Shown piece after piece: positions 8,337 through 17,102 of a stretch of DNA of 44,219 nucleotides. Positions within the stretch are counted from its first letter, which is position 1. Every line of letters begins with the position of its first letter. Position numbers and translations under genes: made by a program. The notes below the pieces were generated by a model. It searched no databases. It was not told where the DNA came from and saw nothing but the letters and a program-made list of their open reading frames with translations. The stretch is from positions 1 through 44,219 of the forward strand of contig DAIDLJ010000005.1 of the NCBI GenBank assembly GCA_027449585.1. The letters run 5' to 3'. The DNA comes from Microcaldota archaeon (GTDB lineage: Archaea; Micrarchaeota; Micrarchaeia; Micrarchaeales; CABMGC01).

Positions 8337-8887
8337 AGCCCTGACCAGAGCTCCCAGAACTGCCGCCTGAGCTTATCTATGTCCTCCTTGCTCCTCGTTA
8401 TGCTTATCTGCTCGAGGTTCCTGTGAGTGCCCTTGTAGGTCAGATTTGCCGACCCGGTTATTGCCGCAGAGTCGGATATGTACATCTTTGCATGCACGAA
8501 CTGCCTTGGCACCTTGAGCATTATCCTCTTCCTTCCCAGGTTCTTTATCGATCCGACAATTATAGGTATTAGGGATAGCGCAAGTAAAGCTGCCGGGACG
8601 CGTATGTAGAGCAGAAGCGCAAGGAGAATGGAGGATAGGGAGAGATATGCTACCGCCCATATGCTTGACGTGCCCCGAAGCATGCTGAGCGCTTCGGGGT
8701 CCATAGACGAGGAGATCAAATATAGCTTCCTTCCCCTGGAGTAGCCGAGGAGTTTTTCGGCGTAGTATCTGTCGACATAAGGGGAGACTATTAGTATCTC
8801 CCTGCCGCGCTCTATCAGGGCGTCTATGTGCTTGTAGGTATCGCTGCCGTAGTAGTAGCTGCTGCCCAGGCCGCCCTTCCCAAACAT
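8333..8887 (-). CDS. Membrane-inserted phospholipase D-like protein
   Basis: A 184-residue protein with one HKD motif, HAKMYISD (H132, K134, D139), followed by GSANLT, typical of the PLD superfamily. The N-terminal part (REILIVSPYVD, 29-39) looks like the first PLD strand. Between them lie two hydrophobic segments (about 76-94 and 97-113) forming a membrane hairpin, so the two PLD halves would lie on the same side of the membrane. A single HKD implies dimerisation, as in Nuc-type nucleases. Substrate (DNA or phospholipid) is unknown. Its stop overlaps that of the SelB-like gene by 3 nt. It diverges from the SIMPL gene over an 89-nt intergenic region. Confidence 0.8.
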   Translation of the reverse strand: MFGKGGLGSSYYYGSDTYKHIDALIERGREILIVSPYVDRYYAEKLLGYSRGRKLYLISSSMDPEALSMLRGTSSIWAVAYLSLSSILLALLLYIRVPAALLALSLIPIIVGSIKNLGRKRIMLKVPRQFVHAKMYISDSAAITGSANLTYKGTHRNLEQISITRSKEDIDKLRRQFWELWSGL

Positions 8888-8938
8888 GATAGCTAATACG
8901 CAGAACTTAAATAAATAAGCTAGGGGCAGCTGCCCTGA

Positions 8939-8946
8939 TTTATATT
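8939..8946 (+). promoter_or_regulatory. TATA box for the SIMPL-domain gene
   Basis: TTTATATT centred at 8943 predicts transcription start near 8970. This supports the GTG at 8977 rather than the TTG at 8953 as start codon. Confidence 0.5.
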
Positions 8947-8976
8947 CTTTTCTTGAGAGAGTATTACGGTGCCTTC

Positions 8977-9687
8977 GTGAAGACAGAGAACTTTCTGTTC
9001 ATAATATCAGTGATTGCGATAGTCGGTATGACGCTGGTTCTGGCCCTTTCGGTGCTTTATCCGAACGGTAGCTTCCAGAACCAGGGCCTCAAGTTTGTGA
9101 CAGTTACTGCAAGCGGCACGAATTACACGTATCCTGCCGCCGCGACAGTCTATGTGACAATGAACGGCACAGGGACCACATCGGCGATAGCCGCATCCAA
9201 TCTTTCACTTACGCTCAGCGAGTTCAACTACACTGTGGCAAAGTACATAGGGAACAACTCGAGCAGGATAAGCACGCAGTCCTATTCTCTGCAAAAGCAG
9301 TGGAACAGCACGAAGTACGAGGCGGTAGAAACTGTCTCGGTATACGTTGCGCAGGTAGGAAACGTAACGCCGCTGCTCAACACTCTCTCGCTCATACAGA
9401 ATGTCTACGTAAGCCAGGTCTCCGCGCAGCTCACGCCATCGCAGGTGAGGCAGCTTAGCAACGATGCGCTCGCGCAGGCGATGAGCAATGCGACATCGCA
9501 GGCAAAAGTCATTTCCCAAAACATGAGCCTCACGCTAAGGAACGTGAGCATATCGAAGAGCTATACATATCCGTTCCCGCTATATGCAAACGGAGTTGCA
9601 TCTTCAGGAAACGGACCCAACCTGATATTCTTCAACGGAGTGCAGGGAGTGCGCCAGCAGGTCACCGTATCCTACACGTACACCTGA
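8977..9687 (+). CDS. Membrane-anchored SIMPL (DUF541) domain protein
   Basis: About 236 residues: a single N-terminal hydrophobic helix (FIISVIAIVGMTLVLALSVL) that acts as signal anchor, followed by an extracytoplasmic domain with the SIMPL/DUF541 pattern. That pattern is an early VTVTASGT strand and repeated beta-alpha units ending in a QQVTVSYTYT strand. The exterior part is rich in Asn, Thr and Ser with several N-x-S/T sequons, consistent with glycosylated archaeal surface proteins. The family's biochemical role is unclear. GTG 8977 has GGTG five nt upstream and a TATA box at the right distance; a TTG at 8953 would add eight residues. It converges with tyrA. Confidence 0.82.
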   Translation: MKTENFLFIISVIAIVGMTLVLALSVLYPNGSFQNQGLKFVTVTASGTNYTYPAAATVYVTMNGTGTTSAIAASNLSLTLSEFNYTVAKYIGNNSSRISTQSYSLQKQWNSTKYEAVETVSVYVAQVGNVTPLLNTLSLIQNVYVSQVSAQLTPSQVRQLSNDALAQAMSNATSQAKVISQNMSLTLRNVSISKSYTYPFPLYANGVASSGNGPNLIFFNGVQGVRQQVTVSYTYT

Positions 9688-9692
9688 GCGCA

Positions 9693-10517
9693 TCAAAGCC
9701 TAGAGAGGTATCGCTCTATCCTGTACATGCGTGACTTTAGCCTCTTCCTATCCTTCCTTCTGGTGAGCTCCGCCCATTCCCTTGATATCCTTGCAAATTC
9801 ATTCTCTACCTTGTGCACGTTGGGGACGCCTACCTGAAGGTATGAGTAGAGCTCCGGACTTGCGTCGACTATGCTCTTCACAAAGGACTCCAGGAACCTA
9901 AAGCTCGTGCTGCTCGTGCTCATGAACTTGTGTATCTTAAGGCTTCTCCATGTGTCACCGGTAACGAATCCGACGTAGTGGGTGAGCGAGAGCATCGCCC
10001 CTATCATCTTGTCGTGCTTCTGGGGACTCATGATCACCACGTTGAATTTGCTCTTCCTAAGATACGCGCGAAGCTCGCTTGCGAAGGCGCGCTCCTTGCC
10101 ACTTGTCGGAGTCAGTATGAAGTTCTGGCCTTCTGCCTGCGCGGATGGACCAAACATCGGATGCGTCCCTAAGGCCACATTCTTCTTGATGTGCATGTGC
10201 AGGAGCTTGACCGGAACTGACTTTACAGAGGTTATGTCAATAACCTTCTGCCCCGCTTCCAGATGCGGCGAGATCTCTTTTAGAACGCCATCGAGGCGCT
10301 GGGCCATGACCGAGACGATTATCAGGTCTGCACCTTTTATCGCATCGGGGTTGCTTTTTGCCGCGGCAACGCCCAGATTCCTTGCTGCCCTGAGGCTTTT
10401 CAGCCGGCTTCTTCCTGATATGACCACCTTGCACCCCTTCCTTGAGAAGAAGCGCGAGAACCACTGGCCCATAAGCCCGTATCCGCCGATTATAGCTACC
10501 CTCTTTGGATTAAACAT
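9693..10517 (-). CDS. tyrA: Prephenate dehydrogenase (tyrosine biosynthesis)
   Basis: About 274 residues; oxidatively decarboxylates prephenate (or arogenate) to the tyrosine precursor. The N-terminal Rossmann domain has the dinucleotide motif IIGGYGLMG (residues 12-20 of the longer form), DITSVKS at 97-103 and GTHPMFGP at 120-127, which contains the family's catalytic His. The C-terminal part is the helical dimerisation domain. ATG 10517 is preceded by GAGGT nine nt upstream, better than the TTG at 10526. It overlaps the end of pheA by 8 nt, so the two aromatic genes form one transcription unit. No chorismate mutase domain is fused to it. Confidence 0.92.
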   Translation of the reverse strand: MFNPKRVAIIGGYGLMGQWFSRFFSRKGCKVVISGRSRLKSLRAARNLGVAAAKSNPDAIKGADLIIVSVMAQRLDGVLKEISPHLEAGQKVIDITSVKSVPVKLLHMHIKKNVALGTHPMFGPSAQAEGQNFILTPTSGKERAFASELRAYLRKSKFNVVIMSPQKHDKMIGAMLSLTHYVGFVTGDTWRSLKIHKFMSTSSTSFRFLESFVKSIVDASPELYSYLQVGVPNVHKVENEFARISREWAELTRRKDRKRLKSRMYRIERYLSRL

Positions 10518-11334
10518 TCTTGCCAAACCTCGCCCTCGGATAGGAGCCTAGTATCTTAACAAAATCAGAATTGTCATAAAGTTCCTCGACGGCTTTTTTG
10601 ACATTGGAGCTGTTTATGCCGCCGTCGCAGTCCACATAGAAGTTGTACTCCCAGGGAGTGCCAGGTATTGGCCTTGACTGTATGTAAAGCAGGTTTACCC
10701 CGTTGTCGGCAAAAGAGTTAAGGGCCTTGAAGAGCGAGCCGGGCCTGTCCTTTGCGCTGAATGCTATTGTTGTCTTGTTGGGCGGCTTTGCCTTTGCATC
10801 CTTTGAGATTATCAGGAAACGCGTGTAGTTGTGCCTGCTTGACTGTATCTTCCTTGCAAGCACATCCATGCCATACACCTTCGCAGCCCTCTCGCTTGCT
10901 ATTGCAGCGGTGTTCTTCATCTTCGTCTCCTTGAGCATGCGCGCGCTGCCAGCCGTATCGTAGAACGGGACTGAATCGATCCCATGGCGGTCCAGAAACT
11001 CCCTGCACTGGCCGAGCGCCTGCGGGTGCGAATAGACCATCCTTATGTCAGCCATCCTGGTGCCCTCTGGCGCCATGAGGCAATGGGATACCTCCAGTAT
11101 AGTCTCGCCAACTATTGAGAGCTCCGATTTGAGTAGAAGGTCGTATGTCTGGGTCACTGCGCCTTCAATGGAATTCTCTATCGGCACGACCCCAACCCTT
11201 GAGTCTGTATCCGCAGACTCGAACACCTCCGGAAGGAACTTGCACCCCTTGAGCTTCGAGGCCTTGCCCAAGTATTTTATCGCCGCCTGCTCGCTATAGG
11301 CCCCTGGAACGCCAAAATATGCTGCATTGAACAT
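10510..11334 (-). CDS. pheA: Prephenate dehydratase with ACT domain (phenylalanine biosynthesis)
   Basis: A monofunctional prephenate dehydratase of about 274 residues (from ATG 11334, MFNAAYFG). Catalytic domain features are GVPGAYSE at the start, VGVVPIENSIEGAV (47-60) and the active-site TRF at 171-173. The C-terminal ACT domain contains KDRPGSLFKAL and QSRPIPGTPWEY, the latter a variant of the ESRP phenylalanine-binding motif, so feedback inhibition by Phe is likely. An upstream GTG-type extension to 11388 is possible but is not needed by the family length. It is cotranscribed with tyrA and divergent from an MFS transporter. Confidence 0.94.
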   Translation of the reverse strand: MFNAAYFGVPGAYSEQAAIKYLGKASKLKGCKFLPEVFESADTDSRVGVVPIENSIEGAVTQTYDLLLKSELSIVGETILEVSHCLMAPEGTRMADIRMVYSHPQALGQCREFLDRHGIDSVPFYDTAGSARMLKETKMKNTAAIASERAAKVYGMDVLARKIQSSRHNYTRFLIISKDAKAKPPNKTTIAFSAKDRPGSLFKALNSFADNGVNLLYIQSRPIPGTPWEYNFYVDCDGGINSSNVKKAVEELYDNSDFVKILGSYPRARFGKNV

Positions 11335-11390
11335 TAAAACACACTTCCGCGCAGTAATTGGCGGACCATACAACCTGTGATTGGACAAAT

Positions 11391-11400
11391 ATTAATATAA
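11391..11400 (+). promoter_or_regulatory. TATA box for the MFS gene
   Basis: ATTAATATAA centred near 11396 predicts transcription start about 11422. It favours the ATG at 11437 over the one at 11404, which would lie upstream of the start of transcription. Confidence 0.5.
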
Positions 11401-11436
11401 AATATGCATATGTGTATATCTGACAGGGGCTTCTTG

Positions 11437-12726
11437 ATGGAACTCGAGGCTAGTAGGAAAATTTCTGGAAAGAAGTGGATGATACCCGTCTTGCCTGCAA
11501 ACCTTGCCGCAGGGCCGCTCTCAACATTCATAGCCCTCTACATATTGCAGGTTGGCGGAGATGCGCTCAGCGTGGCATACACCTTCACATTGGCAAGCGC
11601 GATTGCCATACCTTCAGTGTTCGTTTGGGGATATCTGACCGATCTCCTTAACAGGAGGAAGACGCTGATAATCTTCTCTTATCTCTTCACTGCAATGCTG
11701 ATACTGAGCCTCTTCTTCGTAAAGAGCATATATGCAGTTGCGCTGATATACGCATCGATAACCTTCGTCTGGTCCGCATCCGGAGTCCCCTTGAACCTCC
11801 TTGTAATGGACAACCAGAACAGGAACGAATGGGCAAAGGACTTCTCACTGCTTCAGATGATATCCGGTACCGGGACTACCGTAGGTCTTTTGGTGTCATG
11901 GATAGTGACTGGGGTATCCACGCTTAGCATGCTTCTGGTAGTACTTGCGTCATTTGCATTGCTATCTGCGCTGCTTGCCGCAAAGCTGATAATCGAGCCA
12001 AAGATGTCAAGGATAAGAATAGACCTGCAGGAGGGGATGCATTCGTTCATGTACCGGCTCGTTGCAATACCAAACATGCTGATAAGGATACCGCATCCTG
12101 CGGTGATAAAGAACTTCTTCAAGTTTAGGGGACTTGGATCGATTGAGAGGAATTTCATCATCTTCTTCTATGTCGTATCCTTCATATTCTTCTTTGGCAC
12201 GGCAGTCTTCAACACAGAATACACCGTGGGGCTTAAGATCTACGGGATGACAGAATCAACAATCTTTCTGATCGGGCTTATAGCCATGGCCGCGCAGACG
12301 ATCATCTTCTATTATTATGACAGACTGACCAAGGATCGCGACGGGGCGGCCATAGCAGTGGCTGCATTATTTAGCAGGGGGGCGTCGTATCTTGCTATTG
12401 GCGTGATCTTCCTGTTCTTCGTAAATGGACCGGTATTCTATGTGAGCAATTTCATCTTCTACACATTCGCCATAGGAATAGCATATGCAATCTACTACCC
12501 TGCATCATACGACATGCTCTTCAAGACTCTTGGCGGCCACAAGAAAGGAAGTGCAATGGGCGTGTACGGCGCTATAGCAGGGATCGGCACCCTAACAGGC
12601 ACATTCGCATCGGGTATCTTCTCCGTGGACTATGGATTTGGCATGACATTCATTATCGCAGCGCTGCTGATGTATTCGTGCAGCTATTTGTTCAAGATAC
12701 TGCCTAAATCTACAATGATTTCCTGA
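11437..12726 (+). CDS. Major facilitator superfamily transporter
   Basis: About 429 residues with roughly 12 hydrophobic helices in two halves separated by a central cytoplasmic loop (about 185-225). The MFS loop 2-3 signature is present as GYLTDLLNRRKT in the first half, and the second half has a weaker copy (YYYDRLTKDRDG). The conserved substrate-specific motifs I would need to name a cargo are not evident; sugar, drug or metabolite export are all possible. The promoter position supports ATG 11437. Upstream is the divergent pheA promoter. It ends 35 nt before the convergent stop of a membrane-protein gene. Confidence 0.85.
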   Translation: MELEASRKISGKKWMIPVLPANLAAGPLSTFIALYILQVGGDALSVAYTFTLASAIAIPSVFVWGYLTDLLNRRKTLIIFSYLFTAMLILSLFFVKSIYAVALIYASITFVWSASGVPLNLLVMDNQNRNEWAKDFSLLQMISGTGTTVGLLVSWIVTGVSTLSMLLVVLASFALLSALLAAKLIIEPKMSRIRIDLQEGMHSFMYRLVAIPNMLIRIPHPAVIKNFFKFRGLGSIERNFIIFFYVVSFIFFFGTAVFNTEYTVGLKIYGMTESTIFLIGLIAMAAQTIIFYYYDRLTKDRDGAAIAVAALFSRGASYLAIGVIFLFFVNGPVFYVSNFIFYTFAIGIAYAIYYPASYDMLFKTLGGHKKGSAMGVYGAIAGIGTLTGTFASGIFSVDYGFGMTFIIAALLMYSCSYLFKILPKSTMIS

Positions 12727-12761
12727 CTAATCTGGAGTTTACGATTCTGCTGCGGCGCAAT

Positions 12762-13388
12762 TCAGATAAAACCGAGCCAGAGCAGCGCCATGCCTATGAA
12801 CTCGGCATAGTAGAGGAGATAAGGATATGATACTATGTATAGAGTGCCAGCTATGCTGACTATGCAGACCCCGGTTATTATGCTTATCATCTTCATGTTG
12901 TGGGTCTTGCGGTACGATATTGCAGCTATGAAGACTATTATGATGACCGCCACGAATGTGGCGATAGACGATGCGATTATTACAGGTATTGATGGCTGCC
13001 CAGCAACGACATAATTCATTATCAGGTTGCCCTGGTCCTTTGAGAAGATAAGATAGGCAGTTATTGCAGTTATTATGAGAGTGAATGCGTAATAGATGTT
13101 GCGATAGAGTTTGCTCTTTATCAGCTGTATGCTGCCCAGCGCAAGCATCTCGACAAGTACTACCACAAGTAGCAGGTACGAATCTATTAGGAAGCTGGAG
13201 TATATTCCCTGGGCAAAGAGCGTCTCCATCAGCACGGTTATCGCAAAGAGCCAAAGGCCAGCGCTCCAGAAGAGATGGCTCCTCTGCTTCTTACCTATCC
13301 ACTTCTTTGTCATGTACGCGGCGAGCACTATTGTAGGTATAGCAGTTAGCAGCGTTGCAAGAAATACCAGCATCTGCAGCGAGACCAT
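12762..13388 (-). CDS. Seven-helix membrane protein of unknown function
   Basis: About 208 residues with seven predicted transmembrane helices connected by short loops and no large soluble domain. The arrangement (aromatic and Thr-rich helices, a KKQRSHLFWSAGLWLF loop entering helix 2) is common in archaeal uncharacterised 7-TM proteins; I cannot assign a family. No retinal-binding Lys is visible in the last helix, so it is not a rhodopsin. ATG 13388 is likely; a GTG at 13397 is possible as leaderless start because the shared TATA element at 13420-13427 lies about 27 nt upstream of it. Confidence 0.7.
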   Translation of the reverse strand: MVSLQMLVFLATLLTAIPTIVLAAYMTKKWIGKKQRSHLFWSAGLWLFAITVLMETLFAQGIYSSFLIDSYLLLVVVLVEMLALGSIQLIKSKLYRNIYYAFTLIITAITAYLIFSKDQGNLIMNYVVAGQPSIPVIIASSIATFVAVIIIVFIAAISYRKTHNMKMISIITGVCIVSIAGTLYIVSYPYLLYYAEFIGMALLWLGFI

Positions 13389-13419
13389 TAGAACCACTAA
13401 TTTAGATGCAAACTAAGTT

Positions 13420-13427
13420 TTTATATC
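13420..13427. promoter_or_regulatory. Shared TATA element between divergent genes
   Basis: TTTATATC lies about 25 nt upstream of the ATG at 13448 (plus strand). Read on the other strand it is about 27 nt upstream of 13397. It could therefore serve both divergent genes, with leaderless transcripts in at least the plus direction. Confidence 0.5.
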
Positions 13428-13447
13428 TTATCCTGCAATCTGTGCTT

Positions 13448-14035
13448 ATGGCGGAACACGGCGGCAGACGGATACTTGTGCTTGTAAGGCACGGCCAGAG
13501 CCAGACCAATGCGCTTGGAATAGTCTCCAGTTCTATCGAAGGGTATTCGCTCACCAAGACAGGATTTGAACAGGCGGCAAGGGCAGCAAAGAGCCTTTCA
13601 TCGCTTGGAGGCATAGACGGATTCTATTCGAGTCCAGTGCTTAGGGCAAGGCAGACTGCAGAAGTAATAGGAGAGGCAATAGGCATGAAGGCCATAGTGG
13701 ATGAGAGGCTTAGGGAGAGATGGTTTGGAAAGATCGAGGGCAAATCGATGCCAAGCAGTAGTAATGAGATATGGAAGAGCGATCCAAGGAACGAGGTAAT
13801 GCCCTGGGTGGAGCTTAAGGCGAAGGTCAGCTCGTTTATTGATAGCGCGGTTGGAAGCCGGATAGTTGCAGTGTCGCACGGGGACACGATAGAGGCGGCA
13901 TGCGATCTGATGGATGGCAGGGGAGCTGCTGTGCACCAGGCCCACTGCCCTAGAAACTGCAACTTCGTGATCATCGACCTTACAAACAGGGAGATAATCG
14001 CTTACGATGTAGAGGCTGTGCCTGAAGGCATCTGA
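13448..14035 (+). CDS. Histidine phosphatase (phosphoglycerate-mutase-like)
   Basis: About 195 residues of the histidine phosphatase superfamily, branch 1. LVRHGQSQTN carries the phospho-accepting His in the RHG motif, SSPVLRARQTAE is the second conserved Arg motif, the acid/base Glu lies in LRERWFGKIEG, and the second His is in AVSHGDTIEA. It could be a cofactor-dependent phosphoglycerate mutase, a CobC-like phosphatase or a broad-specificity phosphatase; sequence alone does not decide. ATG 13448 (MAEHGG) lies 25 nt after a TATA box, so the upstream TTG/ATG codons are rejected. It is tail-to-tail with the EmrB-like gene, 6 nt between stops. Confidence 0.88.
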   Translation: MAEHGGRRILVLVRHGQSQTNALGIVSSSIEGYSLTKTGFEQAARAAKSLSSLGGIDGFYSSPVLRARQTAEVIGEAIGMKAIVDERLRERWFGKIEGKSMPSSSNEIWKSDPRNEVMPWVELKAKVSSFIDSAVGSRIVAVSHGDTIEAACDLMDGRGAAVHQAHCPRNCNFVIIDLTNREIIAYDVEAVPEGI

Positions 14036-14041
14036 TCATTG

Positions 14042-15778
14042 TCAGTGGGCGGGGGAGAGTTCCGCATGCGCGTGACTCTCGTTTATGTATCTTGGGCCTC
14101 TCTGCGACGAGGCTATTGCCGCGATTACCGATATGAATGCGCCGAAATACATGACCAGTCTCATGCCATGGATGAATGCCGATGATATGAGATTGGGGAA
14201 GAAGAGGTTTCCAGTTATCGTAGCCTGTTCTGCGGAGGTAAGCTGGCTAAAGCTTGACGGGGGTATCAGCGACTTCATTGGATTGAAGCCTATTAGCGAT
14301 GCAAAGAGCGCGGATGATGGCGCCAAATGAGAGAGGTTGAGCGCAAGCGGAGCAGAGATGTTCTCGGAGAGAAGCCCCGAATACAGCGCGGAGGGCAGGC
14401 CTTGTGATACGCCTATTGTAAGGATCGTAAAGAAAAGAACTATGCTAAACATCGTCGAGACGTTCATGAACGTCGCCCGCATACCAGACGCAACTCCTCG
14501 CCTCTCAGGAGGCACAGAGTTCATTATCGCAGTTGTGTTTGGCGCAGCGAATAGGCCCTGCCCTACTCCTAGCAGGAAGAGTATTGCCGCGAATGCCTCG
14601 TAGTTGAAGTTGATTGGAAGCATGGCCAGCATCAGAAATCCTGCTGCATTTATCAGCATTCCGACAGTAGTAAAGACCCTTGCGCCATACTTGTCTGATA
14701 AGTATCCAGATAGCGGGCCAAGTAGCATAAAGCCCAGAGGCAGAGGCAGCATATCTATTGCTGCGTGAAGCGGCGTGTCAATAAAATTCACGCCGTGCAG
14801 CGGAAGCCAGATCCCCTGGAGCCATATTATCATCATGAATTGCAGTCCGCCCCTTGCTATTCCTGCGAGCAGGAGGCTTATGTTTCCTGCAGCGAATGCG
14901 CGTATGCGAAAGAGTCCGAGGTGCAGCATTGGACTTTGCGCCTTTGCCTCTATGTAAATGAAAGCTAGCAGCATTATTGAACCGGCGATGATTAGGGCCA
15001 GGGAGTATGATGTGACTGCAGCAGGGACCACATAATATGTAAGGCCGAGAAGTATCATTATTATGCCAAGCGCAAATACGATGTTTCCAGGTATATCGAA
15101 CCTGCTGTCCTTGTCTATTGTCGCTATCTCCCTTAGGCCAAGATACGCCCATATGGTGCCAAGTATTCCTACAGGAACGCTCACAAGGAAGACCAGATGC
15201 CAGTCTATCGCAGCCAGAACGCCTCCGGCTACCAGGCCAAATAGGCTTCCCCCTATTGCAGCTATCTGGTTGAATCCCAGCGCCTTGCCGCGCTCATTGT
15301 GCGGGAATGCATCGGTAAGTATCGCGGCGCTGTTTGCCATCAGGAATGAGCCGCCTATTCCCTGGATTACCCTAAGTATTATAAGGGATACTGCGCCTTC
15401 CATGCCGCTTATGAACAGAGACGACAGATATAGGAGAGTGGATGAGACTGCGAATAGGAGAAAGCCCAGGTTGTAGAGCCTCACCCTACCGAACATGTCT
15501 GATAACCTGCCTATGGTTACCACAAACGATGCGCTCGCAATTGTGTATCCGAGCAGGAGCCATAGGAGCACGTCGGTGCTGCCTGAGGAAAGGACATTTA
15601 TGCCAAGGCCGCTTAGGACCGCAGGCAATGAGATTATCAGTATTGAGCCGTCGATGGTTGCCATCATGGCTCCCAGAGTGGTGTTGGATAATGCTATCCA
15701 TTTGTAGTTTATTCCAAATTTGCTCTCTTTCTTTGCGACTTCCTGGTCGTACTTGGAGGTTCTTTGAATTGGACCCAA
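14042..15778 (-). CDS. DHA2-family MFS drug exporter (EmrB/QacA-like)
   Basis: A 578-residue transporter with about 14 predicted helices, the size and topology of the DHA2 (EmrB/QacA) subfamily of proton-coupled multidrug exporters. The helix-1 motif TIDGSILIISLPAV (around 42-55) matches the family's LDxTIVNVALP pattern in altered form, the loop 2-3 motif is GRLSDMFGRVR, and helix-5 motif C is represented by GGSLFGLVAGGVL. The start codon is TTG (15778) because no ATG precedes the first helix. Thermoplasmata and other acidophiles carry many such exporters; the cargo here is unknown. Divergent from rpe. Confidence 0.9.
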   Translation of the reverse strand: MGPIQRTSKYDQEVAKKESKFGINYKWIALSNTTLGAMMATIDGSILIISLPAVLSGLGINVLSSGSTDVLLWLLLGYTIASASFVVTIGRLSDMFGRVRLYNLGFLLFAVSSTLLYLSSLFISGMEGAVSLIILRVIQGIGGSFLMANSAAILTDAFPHNERGKALGFNQIAAIGGSLFGLVAGGVLAAIDWHLVFLVSVPVGILGTIWAYLGLREIATIDKDSRFDIPGNIVFALGIIMILLGLTYYVVPAAVTSYSLALIIAGSIMLLAFIYIEAKAQSPMLHLGLFRIRAFAAGNISLLLAGIARGGLQFMMIIWLQGIWLPLHGVNFIDTPLHAAIDMLPLPLGFMLLGPLSGYLSDKYGARVFTTVGMLINAAGFLMLAMLPINFNYEAFAAILFLLGVGQGLFAAPNTTAIMNSVPPERRGVASGMRATFMNVSTMFSIVLFFTILTIGVSQGLPSALYSGLLSENISAPLALNLSHLAPSSALFASLIGFNPMKSLIPPSSFSQLTSAEQATITGNLFFPNLISSAFIHGMRLVMYFGAFISVIAAIASSQRGPRYINESHAHAELSPAH

Positions 15779-15828
15779 AATGGTACCCTTGCTCTGCTAA
15801 TTAGCTGCAGTGCTGTTATGTCTGCATA

Positions 15829-15838
15829 AAAACATATT
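15829..15838 (+). promoter_or_regulatory. TATA box for rpe
   Basis: AAACATATTA centred about 28 nt upstream of the ATG at 15862 predicts a leaderless transcript and fixes the start codon. Confidence 0.5.
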
Positions 15839-15861
15839 AACCTTCTAGGGCAGATTTGTTT

Positions 15862-16575
15862 ATGCAGAGAAAGAATGTGCTTATCTCTCCCTCGATTCTT
15901 GATTCGGATCTTTCCGACATTGGAGGAACGCTAAGAAGGCTGGACTTGGCAGGAGTTGACAGGATACACCTTGACGTCATGGATGGTCATTTCGTAAGGA
16001 ACCTATCGCTAGGTCCGCGCTCCATACAGTCTGCGAGGAGACATGCAAAGGCGCCGTTCGAGACGCACCTTATGATCAGCAATCCGGAAAAGTATGTAAA
16101 GGAATTTGCGGATGCCGGATCGGACATAATAATCGTGCATAGTGAAGCGTCGCATAAACTGGAAAGCACCATAAGATCAATACGAGGATGCGGCGCAATG
16201 GCCGGAATTGCGCTAAAGCCCGGCACGAGGGTAGAAGCTGCCAGAAAATATCTTGGGAGGATAGACACCCTGCTCATAATGGGCGTGCATCCGGGATTTG
16301 GCGGACAGAAATTCATATCCAGGTCTCTTGTCAAGATAAAGAAAGCGCGCGATATGATAGATGAGCTTGGATTGAAAACTGTTGTGGCAGTAGATGGAGG
16401 AATGAATGCGGATACTGCAAGGCTTGCCATAGCTGCAGGCGCAGATGAGATAGTGGCAGGATCTGCCATATTTAAATCCAATAATCCAGTGGGGTCGATA
16501 GCAAGGCTTCGCAAGATAGCAGACCATGAACTGCAAGTAAGGAATTTAAGTTTTAGGTACAGGAGAGTATTATGA
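15862..16575 (+). CDS. rpe: Ribulose-phosphate 3-epimerase
   Basis: A TIM-barrel enzyme of about 237 residues that interconverts ribulose 5-phosphate and xylulose 5-phosphate. Family motifs are clear: ISPSILDSDL at the start, HLDVMDGHFVRN (metal-binding and acid/base Asp), THLMISNPEKYV, VHPGFGGQKF and VDGGMNADTA followed by GADEIVAGSAIF. All are intact. It supplies pentose phosphates, which many archaea otherwise make by the ribulose monophosphate route. Its TGA overlaps the ATG of the LOG-family gene (ATGA at 16572-16575), so translation is coupled. Confidence 0.95.
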   Translation: MQRKNVLISPSILDSDLSDIGGTLRRLDLAGVDRIHLDVMDGHFVRNLSLGPRSIQSARRHAKAPFETHLMISNPEKYVKEFADAGSDIIIVHSEASHKLESTIRSIRGCGAMAGIALKPGTRVEAARKYLGRIDTLLIMGVHPGFGGQKFISRSLVKIKKARDMIDELGLKTVVAVDGGMNADTARLAIAAGADEIVAGSAIFKSNNPVGSIARLRKIADHELQVRNLSFRYRRVL

Positions 16576-17102
16576 GGCGCTACACTGTTGCGGTTATCGG
16601 AAGCGACAACGGGCTTGAGGAGTCAGGCCATATAGCAATTGCACTTGGCAGGGAACTAGCAAAAAAGAGGGTCAATGTAATTACAGGAGCGGGCCGCGGA
16701 CTCCCATTGAAAGCTGCAGCAGCTGCAAAGAAGGCAGGCGGTCGGGTTTACGGAATCTCGCCGTGGGATAATGCAAGGACACATAGTGAAAAGCATCCTG
16801 AACAGGAGGGCATATTCGATTTCATATTCTACAGCGGGCTTGGGATGAATGGCAGGAACGTCATGCTTGCAAGAAGCGTTGACGCCTTGATAATGGTCGG
16901 TGGCGCGATGGGGACCCTCAATGAGTTCACCATAGCGTTCGACTACAGCAAGATAATAGGCGTGCTGGAGGGAAGCGGCGGATTTAGCGAGATGATACGC
17001 AAGATAGCGCCTCTTGGAAGGGACGTCGGGGCAAGGATAGTATACTCAAATGATCCGAAGACGCTTGTCGATAAGATATACAAGATGCTAAAGGAAGAGT
17101 GA
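16572..17102 (+). CDS. LOG-family (lysine decarboxylase-like fold) protein
   Basis: A 176-residue Rossmann-like protein of the LOG / TIGR00725 group. It shows AVIGSDNG at the N-terminus, TGAGRGLPLKAAAAAKKAGG, and the nucleotide-binding signature GGAMGTLNEF, a variant of PGGxGTxxE. Characterised LOG proteins cleave nucleoside 5'-monophosphates at the N-glycosidic bond, despite the old 'lysine decarboxylase' label. Here that role is inferred by family only. It is translationally coupled to rpe, and ribose 5-phosphate released by a LOG-type hydrolase would feed the same pentose phosphate pool. It ends immediately before the stop of the convergent DUF998 gene. Confidence 0.85.
   Translation: MRRYTVAVIGSDNGLEESGHIAIALGRELAKKRVNVITGAGRGLPLKAAAAAKKAGGRVYGISPWDNARTHSEKHPEQEGIFDFIFYSGLGMNGRNVMLARSVDALIMVGGAMGTLNEFTIAFDYSKIIGVLEGSGGFSEMIRKIAPLGRDVGARIVYSNDPKTLVDKIYKMLKEE

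Noticed and set aside
12739..13254. Alternative 171-codon minus-strand frame
   Set aside because: Cys/His/Asn-rich non-natural composition; the overlapping frame 12762-13388 gives a clean seven-helix membrane protein.
16572..17102. Lysine decarboxylase annotation
   Set aside because: The fold name is historical; the GGxxGTxxE motif belongs to LOG-type nucleotide hydrolases and no PLP-binding Lys motif is present.
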